Shown here piece by piece: positions 16,764-26,137 of a DNA stretch of 64,000 bases (the stretch's first letter is position 1; each line of letters opens with the position of its first letter). The notes under the pieces are model-generated. The model saw only the letters and a program-made list of their open reading frames with translations. It was not told the origin of the DNA and ran no database searches. Location: NCBI RefSeq assembly GCF_016811915.1, contig NZ_CP069127.1, positions 3,075,001-3,139,000 of the forward strand, read 5' to 3'. The stretch comes from Brevibacillus choshinensis (GTDB taxonomy: Bacteria; Bacillota; Bacilli; Brevibacillales; Brevibacillaceae). The translations under genes and the position numbers were made by a program.

Positions 16764-17948
16764 TTACTCGGTTTTCACTTCTTCCTGTGGAATTCCAGCC
16801 GGGGCAGAGATTAATCCCGGACGCCGTATAGCCACTCTGACGTCTGTCTTCACTTCCAATTGCGAAAAGATTTCGTCCCAACGGTCTTTGGCTTGTTCCC
16901 ATTCCTTTGGATATTTGCGATGAAAGGCGGCCGCAAATTTAACCACGTCTGTTCGTAATTCATGCTGCAACACATCCAGGGCCATCTTCATTCGTTCATC
17001 GATATCCTTTTGCACAGACGTCTGAAGCATGGCCACATACTTCGGGTTCATCAGATTCAGCTGAGTACCGTTTTCGACCACATCCCCTTCTGAGTCTACT
17101 TTTACTAGCATGGACCATTTGCCATTCTCAATCTTCGGCAGCAGTGTCGTTTTCGTGCGAGTCGGGCTTACAGATACGATTCCTTTCTCGTCTTTGATCC
17201 GAACTGTGATCGCTGCCTTTTGCATCTCGTCGCGAAGCCACAGCAACCCCCGTGTCGCTGTCGGTGAAACCTTGCCGATCAATTTGTCTCGTTTCAGGAT
17301 GGCTGTCCCTGCCATGATTCCTCTGATCTGGATGTCTTCTGGACTTTTCAGATTCTTACCGTCCTCGATCATCGGAATGGCGACAGCTTCTGCCTCACTT
17401 CTCAGCATGTTCCGGTAATCGACCAACGTGACTGCCATGGCGATATGAAGGTTCGCATACTCTCGGAGTGATTCTGCCGTAGACCGCTCCAATGCCGGTG
17501 TGATGGTAAGCATATCGAGCCCTTTCCCTTTTGAAACATATAAAAATGATCGATTCCGCGGCTCCGGGTGACGAACGAGAAAGTCTATATGATCCGCGAG
17601 GCCATGCTTGGCAGCCTCTTCCCCGAATAAATAAACTTTGCAATGTCCCCAGAAGATTTTTCTGGGGATTTTGGTTTGGAGCTTGGACATCGCATCAGCA
17701 ATATTGATGCCTTCACTGCTGCGCATCATGGTCAACTTTCCTTCCCCACCCCCTACACTTCCTCCTCCGGCGCCGCTTCCCCCCAATGCTCGGGGGATGA
17801 ATACCTGTACGCTGAGCAACACCTTGTTCTTTCCTTCCATATCGATGGACGCGGCTGTGATGATCGCCAAGTCGTTGATCTCCGTTCGATCCCAGCACCC
17901 CGTCAAAAGAATGGTACACAACCCGAGTACGATCCAGTTTGCCCTCAT
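16764..17948 (-). CDS. Spore germination lipoprotein, Ger(x)C family
   Basis: A 394-residue C subunit with lipoprotein signal (MRANWIVLGLCTILLTGCWDR), TEINDLAIITAASID, IFWGHCKVYLFGEE, RHPEPRNRSFLYVSKGKG and FHRKYPKEW. The glycine-rich insertion after QVFIPRAL is long (GGSGAGGGSVGGGEG). It is clearly paralogous to the C protein at 13292. The start overlaps the upstream gerB as ATGA. An 86-base gap separates it from the YerD-like gene, the largest gap inside the cluster. Confidence 0.95.
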   Translation of the reverse strand: MRANWIVLGLCTILLTGCWDRTEINDLAIITAASIDMEGKNKVLLSVQVFIPRALGGSGAGGGSVGGGEGKLTMMRSSEGINIADAMSKLQTKIPRKIFWGHCKVYLFGEEAAKHGLADHIDFLVRHPEPRNRSFLYVSKGKGLDMLTITPALERSTAESLREYANLHIAMAVTLVDYRNMLRSEAEAVAIPMIEDGKNLKSPEDIQIRGIMAGTAILKRDKLIGKVSPTATRGLLWLRDEMQKAAITVRIKDEKGIVSVSPTRTKTTLLPKIENGKWSMLVKVDSEGDVVENGTQLNLMNPKYVAMLQTSVQKDIDERMKMALDVLQHELRTDVVKFAAAFHRKYPKEWEQAKDRWDEIFSQLEVKTDVRVAIRRPGLISAPAGIPQEEVKTE

Positions 17949-19051
17949 CCGGAATCCACTCCCCTGACTTTGCTCCTTTTTCTAGAAAAGAAGGAGAAAA
18001 GCAAAAGAATGCCCGGCATGATAACGAAAAAGAGAGACAAGTAAAAAGGAACCACTCGTATGTTCCACTCTGATAATGTCGCAAAGTTCGGCAGTCCCCA
18101 AAAGCTGAACAGAACGGTGAGCCACCCTATGGGGAGGGCGACTAGGCGATAATTGGACAGCTGAAGCCATTGGGCCGTCCCAAGCACGGACGCATACAGG
18201 AAAATCGAGACCTTTATGAACACCCCTATGACCCATATCGCCATAACCCCGGACTCCAGATTTTCAAAAAAATCTGCGACGCTGATGTATCTAGCCACAT
18301 CCATGATGGGAAACATGAGCGTTTTGGACACGTCACCCATTAAAAACCAGGTCGTGAGATTCGCAACGATCATGGTGATCATTGACGCAAAGACCGTGAT
18401 CATGGCAGCTCTCTTCCCATTTTTCCGATCATCCAGAAAGGGAAGCAGAAAGGATAACAGAAATGCTTCGGAAAACCACGCCTGTGGGAGTATGGCCGCC
18501 TCGAACGTTGGAATCAGGCCATTTTCGAGCACAGGGAAAATGCTTTGCGGTTCCATATCTTTTAGGACGAGAAGGATCATTACGACCAATGGAGCGACAA
18601 ACAAGGGGAAAAAAACTTGTGCGGAACGAGCCAGCACTTCAATCCCCCCCTGGACTGCATAGACACAAACCATCACCAGGACCGCACTCACGATAATGGT
18701 CGGCGTGTCTCTCAAAAATAAAGTAATGAACTCCGTGTATTCCCGAACGATGCAGCCATTGATCTGCACCAGGATGAACAAATACAAAAATCCGATGACC
18801 TTTCCGGCTGCCACCCCTACAATTTGCTCGCTCTGCTGGATGATGCTGAGCTTTGGAAAACGTTTGTGCAGGTGACAGGCAATGAACACCGCTAGAAAGC
18901 CCATGAGGGAAGCCCAGATGGGAGAGATCCACAAGTCGTTGGATGCTCGCTTTGCCATGATGCTCGGCCCTATAATCATGGCAGTTGACATGATGGTCGA
19001 ATACAGGATCATCGCTGCTTGCGTACCCGATATTTTTCCCTGTTCTAGCAC
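17945..19051 (-). CDS. Spore germination permease, GerB family (second of a tandem pair)
   Basis: A 368-residue polytopic B subunit. It starts MLEQGKISGTQAAMILYST, has the family segments FPKLSIIQQSEQIVG, LPQAWFSEAFLLSFLLPF and VADFFENLESGVMAIWV, and ends in a basic cytoplasmic tail. It is a tandem paralog of the next gene upstream, which begins MLERGKISASQMGM, with a 31-base gap. Its stop overlaps the gerC start. Two adjacent B genes fed by one A gene suggest alternative receptor complexes with different ligand pockets. Confidence 0.95.
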   Translation of the reverse strand: MLEQGKISGTQAAMILYSTIMSTAMIIGPSIMAKRASNDLWISPIWASLMGFLAVFIACHLHKRFPKLSIIQQSEQIVGVAAGKVIGFLYLFILVQINGCIVREYTEFITLFLRDTPTIIVSAVLVMVCVYAVQGGIEVLARSAQVFFPLFVAPLVVMILLVLKDMEPQSIFPVLENGLIPTFEAAILPQAWFSEAFLLSFLLPFLDDRKNGKRAAMITVFASMITMIVANLTTWFLMGDVSKTLMFPIMDVARYISVADFFENLESGVMAIWVIGVFIKVSIFLYASVLGTAQWLQLSNYRLVALPIGWLTVLFSFWGLPNFATLSEWNIRVVPFYLSLFFVIMPGILLLFSFFSRKRSKVRGVDSG

Positions 19052-19082
19052 AGCTCTCCCTCCTGGTGCAACGAGTCATGGA

Positions 19083-20189
19083 TTACGGCCTTATGACTTG
19101 TGAACGACTCTGTTGTCGTTTCCGCAACGAACCGACAAGCAAGAGAAGCAACGGCAGTACTGTCAGAATGGACGGGCCATAGAATGGAAAAGCATACATA
19201 TCGAATTGGAGCCCTGTATCGAAATCAGGATAGGACCAAAAGCTGAAAAGACCAATTAATAATCCAAAAGGCAGGACCAAATAACGGTATTCACTCGCCC
19301 TCATCCATTGACCTGCCCCCATCACAGTCACGTAATAGAAAACCGAGATCTTGACAAACATGCCCAAAATCCAGATCGCCATAATCAGCGATTCCATGTT
19401 CTCAAAAAATTCGGCAACGCTAATATACCGAAACGCTACCATAACGGGAAAAAGGAAATCCCCCACCTGCTTTCCCAGCACAAACAGAATGAACAGGTTG
19501 ATCATCGTGAGAAGCATGGTGATGCCAAATACGGTCAGAAATCCTGAGCGCATACCTTTTTCCACATCTTTCACATAAGGCAGGAAGAAAGACATGATAA
19601 ACATTTCGCTGAACCACCCGCCTGGTACCAAGGCGCCTTTTAGGGAAGGCAATACGCCATGCTCCAGGACCGGAAACAAGTAATCCAGCTTCATATCCCC
19701 CAGAAGGAGCGGCATAAAGAATACGGGTATTAAGAAAACTGGGAAAAACAATTGCGCTGTTCTCCCCACCACTTCAACACCACCCGTTACGGCGAAAGCA
19801 CAAACACCAATCATACTGATGACGATGACACTGACTGGCGTACGGTGGAGAAAATTCGCCACAATGAACTCCGCGTAGCTGCGAACAATGAAGCCCGTCA
19901 GATGCAAATAGAAAAAGATCATGAGGAAACCGATCACTTTGCCACCTAGACGCCCCAATATTTCTTCACTGTACTGGATGGCTGATTTTTGCGGGTACAG
20001 GCGATGCAAGCGTATGGCAGTCCAGACCGTAATCACCCCGATGAACGCTGCCCAGATCGGAGATAGCCAGAGATCATTCCTGGCGTATTTACCGGTGATG
20101 CCAGGAATCCACATCACTCCTGAAGCCACAACAGCGAGGAACATCATCATGCCCATTTGTGACGCTGATATTTTCCCACGTTCCAGCAT
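19083..20189 (-). CDS. Spore germination permease, GerB family (first of a tandem pair)
   Basis: A 368-residue B subunit of about ten membrane segments. Landmarks are YPQKSAIQYSEEILGRLGG, LHRTPVSVIVISMIGV, LVPGGWFSEMFIMSFFLPYV and AEFFENMESLIMAIWI. It starts 21 bases downstream of the small D gene. It has exactly the same length as its neighbour at 17945, consistent with tandem duplication followed by divergence. Confidence 0.95.
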   Translation of the reverse strand: MLERGKISASQMGMMMFLAVVASGVMWIPGITGKYARNDLWLSPIWAAFIGVITVWTAIRLHRLYPQKSAIQYSEEILGRLGGKVIGFLMIFFYLHLTGFIVRSYAEFIVANFLHRTPVSVIVISMIGVCAFAVTGGVEVVGRTAQLFFPVFLIPVFFMPLLLGDMKLDYLFPVLEHGVLPSLKGALVPGGWFSEMFIMSFFLPYVKDVEKGMRSGFLTVFGITMLLTMINLFILFVLGKQVGDFLFPVMVAFRYISVAEFFENMESLIMAIWILGMFVKISVFYYVTVMGAGQWMRASEYRYLVLPFGLLIGLFSFWSYPDFDTGLQFDMYAFPFYGPSILTVLPLLLLLVGSLRKRQQSRSQVIRP

Positions 20190-20210
20190 TTGCTCACCCG
20201 CTCCTGTCCA

Positions 20211-20429
20211 TTACTCTGGGAAGATCCACAACGGCTTAAGGATTGATTGCACGATAGTCGTAGGGCCAGGCAAGTTGGGAAGGTCAAACATGGAGAGGAC
20301 CCAGGAGATCGTCACGAGGGTGAGGAACACCCATTTGTCCTTTTTCGTCAGCTTCTTGACTCTTGGCCACTCGTACAAGATCAACACCACAGCCAAAGCT
20401 GTCATGCTAAGAATCAGTCCCCATTTCAT
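20211..20429 (-). CDS. Small two-helix germination protein (D-type)
   Basis: A 72-residue protein with two membrane helices (about residues 3-19 and 32-48). It shares the W-G...LILYEWPRV start and the DLPNLPGPTTIVQSILKPLW end with the D protein at 13044. Its start overlaps the gerA stop by four bases. Gene order A-D-B here against C-D-B at the other end of the cluster places a D gene immediately before a B gene in both cases. Confidence 0.85.
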   Translation of the reverse strand: MKWGLILSMTALAVVLILYEWPRVKKLTKKDKWVFLTLVTISWVLSMFDLPNLPGPTTIVQSILKPLWIFPE

Positions 20430-21988
20430 GATGACTCCCCTCCTTTTGTCGGTCCTGGTTTTAATCCCGATGCTTGTCTATACGTATTCGGTTCTCCGGT
20501 TAAATGCGGACGTGTGTCCATCATCCACCAAGGCGCACGAATAAGTGTGTCCTTTAATTCCCCCACCTTCAAAGGGCCGATCGGACTCAGGTATGGCACA
20601 CCGAACGATCGCAGGGAACATAAGTGGACCACCACTAAAATAATTCCAAGCATAATCCCTAGCAAACCGAGTGTTCCCGCGAGCAGCATCATGGGAAAAC
20701 GCAGAATCCTTATGGAAATACCCGCAATGTAGTGGGGAATCATGAAGGAGGCAATTCCTGTGATGGCGACGACAATGACCATCGGTGCAGATATGAGCCC
20801 TGCCTGTACCGCTGCTTGCCCGATCACCAGCGCTCCGACAATACTGACTGCCGCACCTATCTGCTTGGGCAACCGGACTCCTGCTTCGCGCAAAGCTTCG
20901 AATGTGATTTCCATGAGCATGGCTTCCACTAGCGCCGGGAAGGGTACCGCTTCACGCGAGGAAGCCATGCTGATGAGAAGAGAGGTGGGCACCATTTCAT
21001 GATGATAGGTGATAAGGGCAACGTACAAAGAAGGCAGCACTAACGACATCGAAGTAAACAGATAGCGAAGCCAACGAATCGCTGTACCGGCTATCGAGCG
21101 TTGGTAGTAATCCTCGCTGGATTGAAGCAGCGAAAACAAGGTAGTCGGTGCGATCAGGACAAAGGGTGTACCGTCTACAATGATTGCGATGCGACCTTCG
21201 AGCAGATTCCCGCAGACGACATCCGGGCGTTCCGTGCTCAATATTTGGGGAAACGGCGACGCTGGTTGATCCTCAATCATTTCTTCGATATAGGAACTTT
21301 CCAAGATCCCGTCCATATCGATCCGATCTAGCCGGGAGTTTACTTCCGTGATTAATGACGGGTCGACCACCCCCTCGATATAGGCAACTACGACGTAGGT
21401 CTTTGTCAATCCCCCAACCTGCTTGCGCTCCATCTTGAGCGCAGGCGTCTTGATCAGTCTTCGCAATAAAGAAGTGTTGACTCCGATGGATTCCGTGAAG
21501 CCTTCCCTCGGCCCGCGGACCACTCCCTCGGCCGCTGGTTCTTCGATCGACCGCTTTTCCCACTTCGGCAATCCGATGGAGATGGCCAGCTCCTGCTGGT
21601 CGATGAGCAGGACCGGGTATCCGCAGGAGATCGATTCCACGCAAGCCTCTACCGAATTGATATCATGCCATTTTGAAACTGGAATCGCTCTTTGCAAAAA
21701 ATCGTTCGTACTCATCTCGATGTTGCCTCTGCCAGCCATGAGAGGGGCGAGGACTCTGGCATCCAGCTCCTCGATGTTTGCCAGCCCATCGATGTATATT
21801 AATAGGGCGGGTGTGGTACCGAAGATCAGAAACGATCGGAAAACAATATCCGAGCAATTGGTATAGAGGGAGCGCAGGAGTTCTTCTGTTTGTGCCAGGT
21901 TTTTACCGAGCAAGGTTTGCGTGGGAGCTTGCTGCTGATTGATTCTGCCCTTGTTCCTTCTCCACCACTTTCGGGCATTTCCCGCCAC
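20426..21988 (-). CDS. Spore germination receptor subunit A, GerA family
   Basis: A 520-residue A subunit: hydrophilic N-terminal domain, hallmark PFPQILSTERPDVVCGNLLEG then RIAIIVDGTPFVLIAP, and a C-terminal membrane region. It fits the family consensus better than the A protein at 7934. I chose the GTG at 21988 because AAGGGGGGAG stands five bases upstream; the open frame to 22048 begins with a GTG lacking such a site. It is the only A gene of the large cluster and the first gene of that run. Confidence 0.93.
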   Translation of the reverse strand: MAGNARKWWRRNKGRINQQQAPTQTLLGKNLAQTEELLRSLYTNCSDIVFRSFLIFGTTPALLIYIDGLANIEELDARVLAPLMAGRGNIEMSTNDFLQRAIPVSKWHDINSVEACVESISCGYPVLLIDQQELAISIGLPKWEKRSIEEPAAEGVVRGPREGFTESIGVNTSLLRRLIKTPALKMERKQVGGLTKTYVVVAYIEGVVDPSLITEVNSRLDRIDMDGILESSYIEEMIEDQPASPFPQILSTERPDVVCGNLLEGRIAIIVDGTPFVLIAPTTLFSLLQSSEDYYQRSIAGTAIRWLRYLFTSMSLVLPSLYVALITYHHEMVPTSLLISMASSREAVPFPALVEAMLMEITFEALREAGVRLPKQIGAAVSIVGALVIGQAAVQAGLISAPMVIVVAITGIASFMIPHYIAGISIRILRFPMMLLAGTLGLLGIMLGIILVVVHLCSLRSFGVPYLSPIGPLKVGELKDTLIRAPWWMMDTRPHLTGEPNTYRQASGLKPGPTKGGESS

Positions 21989-22232
21989 TTTTTCTCCCCC
22001 CTTCTGAAGCCGATCCAAGTTAAGGAAATTTTGCCCAAGGAATACCACTTTTATCCACGGCCGGACTTTGTCTGGATTGCTCTCTATTGCCGCTCCAAAA
22101 TGAAATGGTGAGATTTGGGTTGCAAATTTGGACGCAAATTGATTCCGATGATTCCCCTGGGTATCGTTCTGACTGACAGCGGCTTCTGTGACGGCTAGGC
22201 TTCACAAGAACTCCATTATGCCTGCATATAAC
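21989..22232 (-). other. Upstream region of the large ger cluster
   Basis: About 240 bases without a credible gene, between the DUF418 terminator and gerA. The promoter of the cluster should be here. Forespore sigma-G promoters drive ger operons in Bacillus, but I could not identify a convincing TGnATA/CATAnTA pair by eye. Confidence 0.4.
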
Positions 22233-22279
22233 GAAAAAAGCCTGTAGAGAATGACAACTCTACAGGCTCAAGTTTTTTG
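22233..22279 (-). terminator. Terminator after the DUF418 gene
   Basis: A perfect ten-pair stem (GCCTGTAGAG at 22240-22249 with CTCTACAGGC at 22258-22267) and eight-base loop, with A and T runs on the two flanks. In the minus direction TTTTTT follows. Confidence 0.93.
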
Positions 22280-22298
22280 GGGCCAGACGGGATCGACG

Positions 22299-23507
22299 TT
22301 ATCCCGAACCTGGATCCATTCTCCTCATAGGCACGAGGGACGCGTACGTAAAGCACCGCCAAACCCATTCGGCTGGGCCGAAGCGATACCGAGAGAGCCA
22401 CCATCTGCTGGCCGCGATCTGCAGCGGGTAAACGATCAAACAAATCAACAAGCCTGCCCCCATGCCAGCTTCCCCGTACAGATGAAAAATACGAACAATC
22501 CCCACCGAAATCAATGTTTGCCCCAAATAATTCGTCAAGGCCATCCGTCCCACAGGCTCGAGATGCCTGAGCAGGCTGCGGCCCCTTTTCGTTTCATACA
22601 AAAGCAGCAATGAACTCATATAAAAGCCGCACAATGTCAAGCCGCTCCACTCGACAAACACTTGCACAGACACGGATGCTGGCGCTGGAAAACGCACCCA
22701 ATCGCCATGCAAGAGCGGAATCATCGAGACGAGAACAGCACTTAATACGAGAAGTACCCACCACAGTCGTTTGATCACGGGTAGATACTCCTGTGCCCGT
22801 TGAAGCACCCCGCGTCTCTCCAGGTAAAAGCCAATGAGAAAGAGCGGCAAGATTGACCAAATGGCAAACCATTCGTTTTCCATCAGCAGCGGCAGCTCGT
22901 TCGTGAGGCGAAAAGACAACCAGTCCGACCAGGTACCGAAGTTGTATACCTCGCTCGCTTGAACCGCCAATAGAGGGGACACTGCGTTCACTGCCTCCGC
23001 AGAATCTTCCGGAGTGAACAGTGTGATGGCGTAGAGAGATTGAAGGCTAATCACAAGCAGCCACGTCCATCGGAGAACAGCTCTATCACTCGCCCGATAA
23101 AAGAAAATCAAAAGCAATCCCGTCAAGGCGTAGGTATGTAAAATATCTCCGTACCATAAAAAGAAAAGATGGGCTAAGCCAAACATCAAGAGCCCAACCA
23201 GTCTTCTCATATAGAGAGAGCGTACGGCAAACCCTTTTTGTTCCGCTCGACTCATAAACAAGGAAAAGCCTGCACCAAACAATATTGAGAAAATGGTGTA
23301 GAACTTGGTCTGTACAAACATATCGAACAGAAGACGAATCCAATCATCCAAGCGGGTATGCCCAGCAGGCAAACCATTCTCGGGAAGAAATAACGCAGGC
23401 TGCAAGAACGTCGGCATATTGACTAAAAAAATCCCAAACAAGGCGAAACCGCGAATCACATCCAGTTGGCGAATCCGATCTCCCTCAGCTACAGGAGCTG
23501 CTTTCAC
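22299..23507 (-). CDS. DUF418 (YeiB-type) membrane protein
   Basis: A 402-residue protein with about nine membrane segments. The DUF418 opening RIRQLDVIRGFALFGIFLVNMP (in parts) and a C-terminal block VGRMALTNYLGQTLISVGI with the QTLI motif identify the family, as does the MRRLVGLLMFGLAHLFFLWYGDIL central segment. The family is distantly related to acyltransferase-3 proteins, but its role is not established; a transport or acyl-transfer function has been suggested. Monocistronic, closed by the terminator at 22233. Confidence 0.88.
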   Translation of the reverse strand: MKAAPVAEGDRIRQLDVIRGFALFGIFLVNMPTFLQPALFLPENGLPAGHTRLDDWIRLLFDMFVQTKFYTIFSILFGAGFSLFMSRAEQKGFAVRSLYMRRLVGLLMFGLAHLFFLWYGDILHTYALTGLLLIFFYRASDRAVLRWTWLLVISLQSLYAITLFTPEDSAEAVNAVSPLLAVQASEVYNFGTWSDWLSFRLTNELPLLMENEWFAIWSILPLFLIGFYLERRGVLQRAQEYLPVIKRLWWVLLVLSAVLVSMIPLLHGDWVRFPAPASVSVQVFVEWSGLTLCGFYMSSLLLLYETKRGRSLLRHLEPVGRMALTNYLGQTLISVGIVRIFHLYGEAGMGAGLLICLIVYPLQIAASRWWLSRYRFGPAEWVWRCFTYASLVPMRRMDPGSG

Positions 23508-23657
23508 ACTCTACCTCCTTTTTTTTGGGCCATCGACATCGTTTGATGCCAGCATACCAAAAAATGAATGCAAGTGCAGTCACAAATGGACCATATCAAA
23601 CCAATGCCAGCCCTTCCTTCCGGCACAATAGGCTCTTCCTATTGTTGTACCTTCACA

Positions 23658-23705
23658 GAAAAAGCCAGGTGCCACACGACTGATACGTGTAACAACTGGC
23701 TTCCT
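23658..23705 (-). terminator. Terminator after brnQ
   Basis: A two-part stem (AGCCAG/CTGGCT and ACACG/CGTGT separated by five-base internal loops) is followed on the minus strand by TTTTTCTG. Confidence 0.75.
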
Positions 23706-23724
23706 ATTTGCTGGGAACTGACGA

Positions 23725-25056
23725 TCAAGTGGTCCCTTTTTTGTATGCCGCAGCTGTCTTTCGCCCAAAATCCAAGAGCATTCCCATGCAACCTGCCACC
23801 AGAGCAGGCATGATCCATCCAGCTCCTTCTGCTTGGAAAGGCAGAACATTGAGCCATGAGTCCCAAACGTGGTCCATGAATGTACTGTTAATCATGTCGA
23901 TGACACCGAAGATGGCGACGATATACACCGTCGTCGCATACACGCTCGAAGACTCTGGAAGCAGCCTGCCCATTAGCGCCAAGACGATCAGTACGATCGC
24001 AACTGGATAAATAGCACCCAAAATCGGAACGGAAACGCTCAAAATCTGAGTCAGACCCAGATTGGCAATCGCCATGCTAAGCAGACACAAGATCGTAACC
24101 CACACCCGATATGACAGACTGCCAAATAGCCCTTGAAAGTATTGACTGCAGGACGTGACGAGCCCGATAGACACACATAAGCAAGCTACGGTGAACACAG
24201 CACCAAGGATGATAGTACCACTCTCGCCAAATAGATGCTCCATGAGGCTCGTCAAAATTTGGGCGCCATTCTCCGCCGCGCCCAGAAAAGCGCTCCGAGA
24301 TCCAAGGCTTCCTAAAATGACATAGATGATTGTGAGGAGGATACCGGCACCCAGACCGGCCATAATCATATACTTCGATAACGCCTTTTGGTCGCTTACC
24401 CCTTTACTTCGCAAGGTGTTGGCAATCACAATGCCGAAGACAAGAGCAGCAAGCGCGTCCATCGTTAGGTACCCGTCCAAAAAGCCTTGAAGGACTGGAT
24501 GATCCGCGTACTTTTCCACCGGCTCGGTAAGTGAGCCCATTGGCGTGATCAAGCTTTTAAGAAAAATAACCGCGATCAAGATCAGCAAAGTCGGTGTCAG
24601 CCATTTACCAAAACGATCGACCAGCTTTGAAGGCGATAAGCTCAGCCAAAAGACAAGACCAAAAAATACAATCGTATAGAGCAAAAGACTAAGTGGAGAT
24701 TGCATCCACGTTTCGGGAATGAACGGACCCATCCCCATTTCAAAAGCCAAGCTGCCTGCCCGGGGTATCGCTAACCCCGGACCAATCGAGACGTAGATCA
24801 AGAATGGAAAGATCAGGGCAAAGAGGGGATGCACACGGGTCGCCAAATCATGAAACGTCCCTGCTTTGGCAATCGCCACTACCCCCAAGATAGGCAAACC
24901 GACAGCGGATAAGATGAAGCCTGTGAGGGATATCCAGACATTTGCCCCAGCGGATTGCCCTAAAAATGGTGGAAAGATGAGGTTGCCTGCACCAAAAAAC
25001 ATGGAAAAAAGCATAAAACTAAGTAAGATAACTTCGCGCTTTGATAGCCTTATCAT
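23725..25056 (-). CDS. brnQ: Branched-chain amino acid:cation symporter BrnQ
   Basis: A 443-residue transporter of the LIVCS family with about twelve membrane segments. It has the characteristic start SFMLFSMFFGAGNLIFPPFLGQ (in parts) and the internal GYLTMDALAALVFGIVIANTLR motif. It would import leucine, isoleucine and valine with Na+ or H+. No T-box is visible in the 93 bases upstream. It ends at its own terminator, so it appears to be a single-gene unit. Confidence 0.95.
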   Translation of the reverse strand: MIRLSKREVILLSFMLFSMFFGAGNLIFPPFLGQSAGANVWISLTGFILSAVGLPILGVVAIAKAGTFHDLATRVHPLFALIFPFLIYVSIGPGLAIPRAGSLAFEMGMGPFIPETWMQSPLSLLLYTIVFFGLVFWLSLSPSKLVDRFGKWLTPTLLILIAVIFLKSLITPMGSLTEPVEKYADHPVLQGFLDGYLTMDALAALVFGIVIANTLRSKGVSDQKALSKYMIMAGLGAGILLTIIYVILGSLGSRSAFLGAAENGAQILTSLMEHLFGESGTIILGAVFTVACLCVSIGLVTSCSQYFQGLFGSLSYRVWVTILCLLSMAIANLGLTQILSVSVPILGAIYPVAIVLIVLALMGRLLPESSSVYATTVYIVAIFGVIDMINSTFMDHVWDSWLNVLPFQAEGAGWIMPALVAGCMGMLLDFGRKTAAAYKKGTT

Positions 25057-25149
25057 TGACGATCATACATCCTCCCATCATAATGAGAGGCATTCTATCA
25101 ATATTTCTTAACAGATGCTAGTCATCCAATCATATTCGCAATTGCAAAA

Positions 25150-25974
25150 TCATTGTAAGTTTTCATTTTCCATGACACGTTTCAGCCATTCGTCAACGAG
25201 TGCGGTAAATAAGCCACTCTGCTCGGTCTGCAGATTGTGACCTGCCCGGTCGAGGACCGCAATGCTGGCACGCGGGTATTGTTCCAATATGGCCCATACA
25301 TCCTGATAGCCTGTCACATGATCCTGTCTGCCTGTTAAAAACAGGACAGGCTTGTCAAACGGTACTGGCTCTCCCCATTCAAAAGAAAATTCGTATCGTT
25401 TGCTTATCTTTTGCAAAAAATCAGGATCTGCTATTTGAAGCCCAGGCAGAATCTCTTTTTCAAATCGCTCCCAGTTGTACCGATCCTGCACAACAGACAA
25501 AGGTGTAAATCTACTTTGTTGTTCAGGAGTAAGCGAAGCCACAAATTCTTTGTCCTGAGCGATGACTGCTGGCATAGGCAAAATGCGTTTGGCAGCGATT
25601 GGTTCAACAAGGGGGCAAATGAACAGCATGCCCGCTACCCTCTCTGGCTGTCTGGCTGCAATGGCTCTGATCAAATATCCCCCGTATGATTCCCCCGCCA
25701 GTAAATACCTTCCCTCAGGAATCATTTTCTCTATGAACCTTTCCACCACTTCAAGCATGTGATCTGATCCCTTTATCCATTCTTCTCCCTTGGTTTGTCC
25801 CATCCCAGGCAAATCCAAATAAATCCGTCGCCATCCCGGTTGATTCTCGAAAACAGGTTCCAGGCATCCTGTCATCAATCGATGGTCCGGCGTAAATCCG
25901 TGGATCATCACGATCGGAAAGCCTTCCCCGTGAGTCTCATAGTAAACTGAAACATTTCCCAAATCGCAGAACAT
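25150..25974 (-). CDS. Alpha/beta-fold hydrolase
   Basis: A 274-residue serine hydrolase. Oxyanion region MIHGFTPDHR (about residue 23), nucleophile elbow GESYGG (about 93), catalytic acid candidate in LTGRQDHVTG and the catalytic histidine in DRAGHNLQ near the C-terminus form a complete triad. No signal peptide. The ATG at 25974 has GGGGTGG six bases upstream and matches the usual start of the fold; an ATG five codons earlier is possible. Substrate unknown: esterases, epoxide hydrolases and lactonases share this plan. Confidence 0.88.
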   Translation of the reverse strand: MFCDLGNVSVYYETHGEGFPIVMIHGFTPDHRLMTGCLEPVFENQPGWRRIYLDLPGMGQTKGEEWIKGSDHMLEVVERFIEKMIPEGRYLLAGESYGGYLIRAIAARQPERVAGMLFICPLVEPIAAKRILPMPAVIAQDKEFVASLTPEQQSRFTPLSVVQDRYNWERFEKEILPGLQIADPDFLQKISKRYEFSFEWGEPVPFDKPVLFLTGRQDHVTGYQDVWAILEQYPRASIAVLDRAGHNLQTEQSGLFTALVDEWLKRVMENENLQ

Positions 25975-26137
25975 ACCTGACCACCCCATCCAAGAACGTA
26001 CGTTCCTATATTTTCTTTCAGTTTATCTGTTTTAGCAGAAAAAGGAAAGAATTTTTTCTCACACCCTCCATCCAAATGAAAAAACCACCTGCGCCCGAAC
26101 AAGTCCGTAGTCCGTACGACAAGTGGTCCATTTTGCG

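Noticed and set aside
25057..25149. T-box or leucine-responsive leader before brnQ
   Set aside because: Only 93 bases lie upstream and no AGGGTGG-type T-box core or leader peptide is present.
26087..26130. Possible terminator after the YheC/YheD gene
   Set aside because: Only five base pairs (CCACC/GGTGG) around a long loop, though a T run follows; too weak to call.
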